This document shows, piece after piece, positions 5,563 through 6,944 of a stretch of 6,944 bases of DNA (the stretch's first letter is position 1; each line of letters starts with the position of its first letter). The notes under the pieces were generated by a model. That model was not told the origin of the DNA. It did no database searches and worked only from the letters and a program-made list of their open reading frames with translations. The position numbers and the translations under genes were made by a program. Source of the DNA: Chitinophagaceae bacterium (GTDB lineage Bacteria > Bacteroidota > Bacteroidia > Chitinophagales > Chitinophagaceae); assembly GCA_013205585.1 (NCBI GenBank), contig JABMML010000265.1, positions 1 to 6,944 of the forward strand. The letters are read 5' to 3'.

Positions 5563-6675
5563 ATGAAAAAAATAATCACCACTCTAATATTAAGTTTAAC
5601 AATATTATTAAGCCTGCAAGGTTTTGCACAAAACGATAGTTCAAGAACCAGCCCTAGTATTAAATTATTAGCTGATAGTAGCTTCAGTGCAAATGATACC
5701 ATTAAAATTGGCAATATGCTTATAATCAAAAAGCAAGGCGGCCGCAATAATGACTATGATAATAATAGTTATTATAGAGGGAGAGGAAATTGGAATAGTT
5801 ATAATAATAGAAAAAGAAATAGGCTTTATGGTACCAGTTTAAATATCACCAATGGTAAAATAAGAAAAGATACTTTTTTGTCTGTGAATGAGGATACTGT
5901 AAGATTAGGTAGATTAAATATTATTAAATCACAAGACAGTAACAATAAAAAAGACTGGGAATCAATGATAGAGGATGGCGATTTTGATAATACCCGCATT
6001 AGTATTGAGCGTGCACCTAAAAAATTAAAAAATGTAACTACTAATTGGTTCTCTTTTGATTTAGGCTATGCGAATTATATAGACGAGTCGCCACAAATGG
6101 CTTATTTAGCGATATTCCCTCCTAGTAAGTATTGGGTGAATTCAAGTAGTTTAAAATTAGACAACAGAAAAGCTAGCAATTTTAATATTTGGATTGTACA
6201 ACAAAAATTAAATTTATACCAACATAAAATAAATTTAAAATATGGAGTGGGTTTTGAAATGTTCAATTTCAGATTTGAACAACCGGTAAGTTTTAGAAAT
6301 GAACCGGGCAAAACCCTGTACATGGACGATGTGAATTTTACAAAAAATAAATTATTCGTCAAGTACTTGACAGTACCCGTACAATTAAACTTTCAACCTA
6401 ATCCCTATAGCCGTAAAGGTTTTTATGCAAGTATAGGTTTAAGTGCGGGTTATTTAGTAGATGCAAGAAACAAACAAATAAGTCCTGAAAGAGGCAAGCA
6501 AAAATATGATGGCAATTTTGAATTAAACAATTTGCGATTTGCCACTATTGGTGAATTAGGAATTGGTGGTATAAGACTATATGGCTCTTATGGTTCTATT
6601 AATTTATTTGATAAAAACCAAAGCAGCTTTAGCTTATTTCCTTATGCCCTTGGTTTAAGATTTAGCAATTTTTAA
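5563..6675 (+). CDS. outer-membrane beta-barrel protein with repeated periplasmic motif
   Basis: A 370-residue exported protein. Residues 1-22 are a signal peptide (MKKIITTLILSLTILLSLQGFA, cleavage likely after GFA). A tail of about 135 residues follows, with two copies of a motif, DTIKIGNMLIIKK (45-57) and DTVRLGRLNIIKS (111-123), separated by an Asn/Arg/Tyr/Gly-rich stretch (61-90). From about residue 160 to the end, alternating polar and hydrophobic strands rich in Tyr, Phe and Gly (for example WFSFDLGYANYID, LKYGVGFEMFNFRF, GFYASIGLSAGYLVD, ALGLRFSNF) and a terminal Phe indicate a small outer-membrane beta-barrel of the OMP_b-brl/PorT-like type common in Bacteroidota. There is no TonB-dependent plug. 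It is the third gene of the sigma unit, 2 bp after its neighbour, so it is a likely sensor or regulated product of that system. I do not recognise a named family member. Confidence 0.75.
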   Translation: MKKIITTLILSLTILLSLQGFAQNDSSRTSPSIKLLADSSFSANDTIKIGNMLIIKKQGGRNNDYDNNSYYRGRGNWNSYNNRKRNRLYGTSLNITNGKIRKDTFLSVNEDTVRLGRLNIIKSQDSNNKKDWESMIEDGDFDNTRISIERAPKKLKNVTTNWFSFDLGYANYIDESPQMAYLAIFPPSKYWVNSSSLKLDNRKASNFNIWIVQQKLNLYQHKINLKYGVGFEMFNFRFEQPVSFRNEPGKTLYMDDVNFTKNKLFVKYLTVPVQLNFQPNPYSRKGFYASIGLSAGYLVDARNKQISPERGKQKYDGNFELNNLRFATIGELGIGGIRLYGSYGSINLFDKNQSSFSLFPYALGLRFSNF

Positions 6676-6727
6676 AATAGGTCCTTACTAAAAAGTTTTT
6701 GATTTGGTTTTGTTGAATTTTGGTGAA

Positions 6728-6759
6728 AAAAAGCCCCTCGATACATCGGGGGGCTTTTT
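6728..6759. terminator. bidirectional intrinsic terminator between the barrel gene and serS
   Basis: A 14-bp stem (6728-6741 with 6746-6759) has a 4-nt loop TACA, a GC-rich core GCCCC/GGGGC, an A-run before it and a T-run after it. On the plus-strand transcript the single irregular pair is a U-G wobble; on the minus strand it becomes a C-A mismatch, still leaving a strong hairpin. It lies 52 nt past the barrel gene stop and 33 nt past the serS stop, so it can end both convergent transcripts. Confidence 0.92.
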
Positions 6760-6792
6760 AATTATACGGTATTTAACTAAGTCTTATAAAGT

Positions 6793-6944
6793 TTATACTA
6801 AATTTTCTGCGCCAAAATAAGGTTGCAATACCTTCGGAAGGGCAATACCCTCTTCGGTTTGGTAGTTTTCTACAATGGCTGCAAAAATTCTTGGAAGGGC
6901 CAATGAACTACCATTTAATGAATGCGTAAACTGAATTTTACCAG
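6793..6944 (-). CDS. serS: seryl-tRNA synthetase, C-terminal fragment
   Basis: The last 49 residues of a gene entering from the right edge. The peptide reads [18 protein letters not shown] followed by [14 protein letters not shown], then [29 protein letters not shown] is motif 3 of class II synthetases in the seryl-tRNA synthetase form (usual pattern TLNGSxLAxxR), with the ATP-binding arginine at its end; the Pro-rich 'IPEVLxPY' tail is also typical of SerRS. The enzyme charges tRNA-Ser with serine in the cytoplasm. It ends with TAA at 6793-6795, 33 bp from the shared terminator. It is convergent with the sigma-factor unit and unrelated to it in function. Confidence 0.95.
   Translation of the reverse strand, partial: GKIQFTHSLNGSSLALPRIFAAIVENYQTEEGIALPKVLQPYFGAENLV

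Noticed and set aside
5535..5747. A 70-codon minus-strand open frame ending in a run of Phe and Ile
   Set aside because: It is the reverse of the signal-peptide and Lys/Asn-rich codons of the barrel gene; the apparent membrane segment is an artefact of AT-rich DNA.
6102..6362. An 86-codon minus-strand open frame within the barrel gene
   Set aside because: It is fully inside the barrel-coding region, with no recognisable domain or promoter.

Overview
The window looks like a chromosomal segment of a low-GC member of the phylum Bacteroidota, probably of the Chitinophagaceae/Sphingobacteriia type. The grounds are AT-rich DNA, no Shine-Dalgarno sequences before any gene, promoter-like TAnnTTTG (-7) boxes, an mqnC gene (futalosine menaquinone route), and an ECF sigma / anti-sigma / outer-membrane-barrel cluster. 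I found no tRNA, rRNA, CRISPR array or insertion sequence.

Layout. Bases 1-77 (minus) are the 5' end of a PadR-family regulator, with a strong palindrome at 111-141 just upstream that is a good candidate autoregulatory operator. Bases 244-298 hold an 11-bp tandem repeat that overlaps the end of the next gene. Bases 277-2802 (minus) are a two-gene operon for a heteromeric M16 metallopeptidase: the promoter-proximal subunit carries the HxxEH zinc site, and the second has lost it but keeps the Arg/Tyr substrate-binding pair. A divergent promoter region (2803-2923) separates this operon from mqnC (2924-4048, plus), a radical-SAM enzyme of menaquinone synthesis.

Bases 4176-6675 (plus) form a tight three-gene unit, with 2 nt between successive genes: an ECF sigma factor, a single-pass membrane protein placed and built like its anti-sigma factor but without zinc ligands, and a secreted protein with a C-terminal beta-barrel. 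A short motif, T-[IV]-x-[IL]-G-x-[LM]-x-I, occurs twice in the periplasmic tail of the barrel protein and once near the periplasmic C-terminus of the anti-sigma protein. That suggests, but does not prove, an envelope-sensing relay from outer membrane to sigma factor. This is the part of the window most likely to hold something undescribed.

A strong hairpin terminator (6728-6759) ends the unit and also serves the convergent serS, whose 3' end occupies 6793-6944 (minus). The menaquinone, peptidase and serS genes look like ordinary housekeeping neighbours with no evident functional tie to the sigma module.
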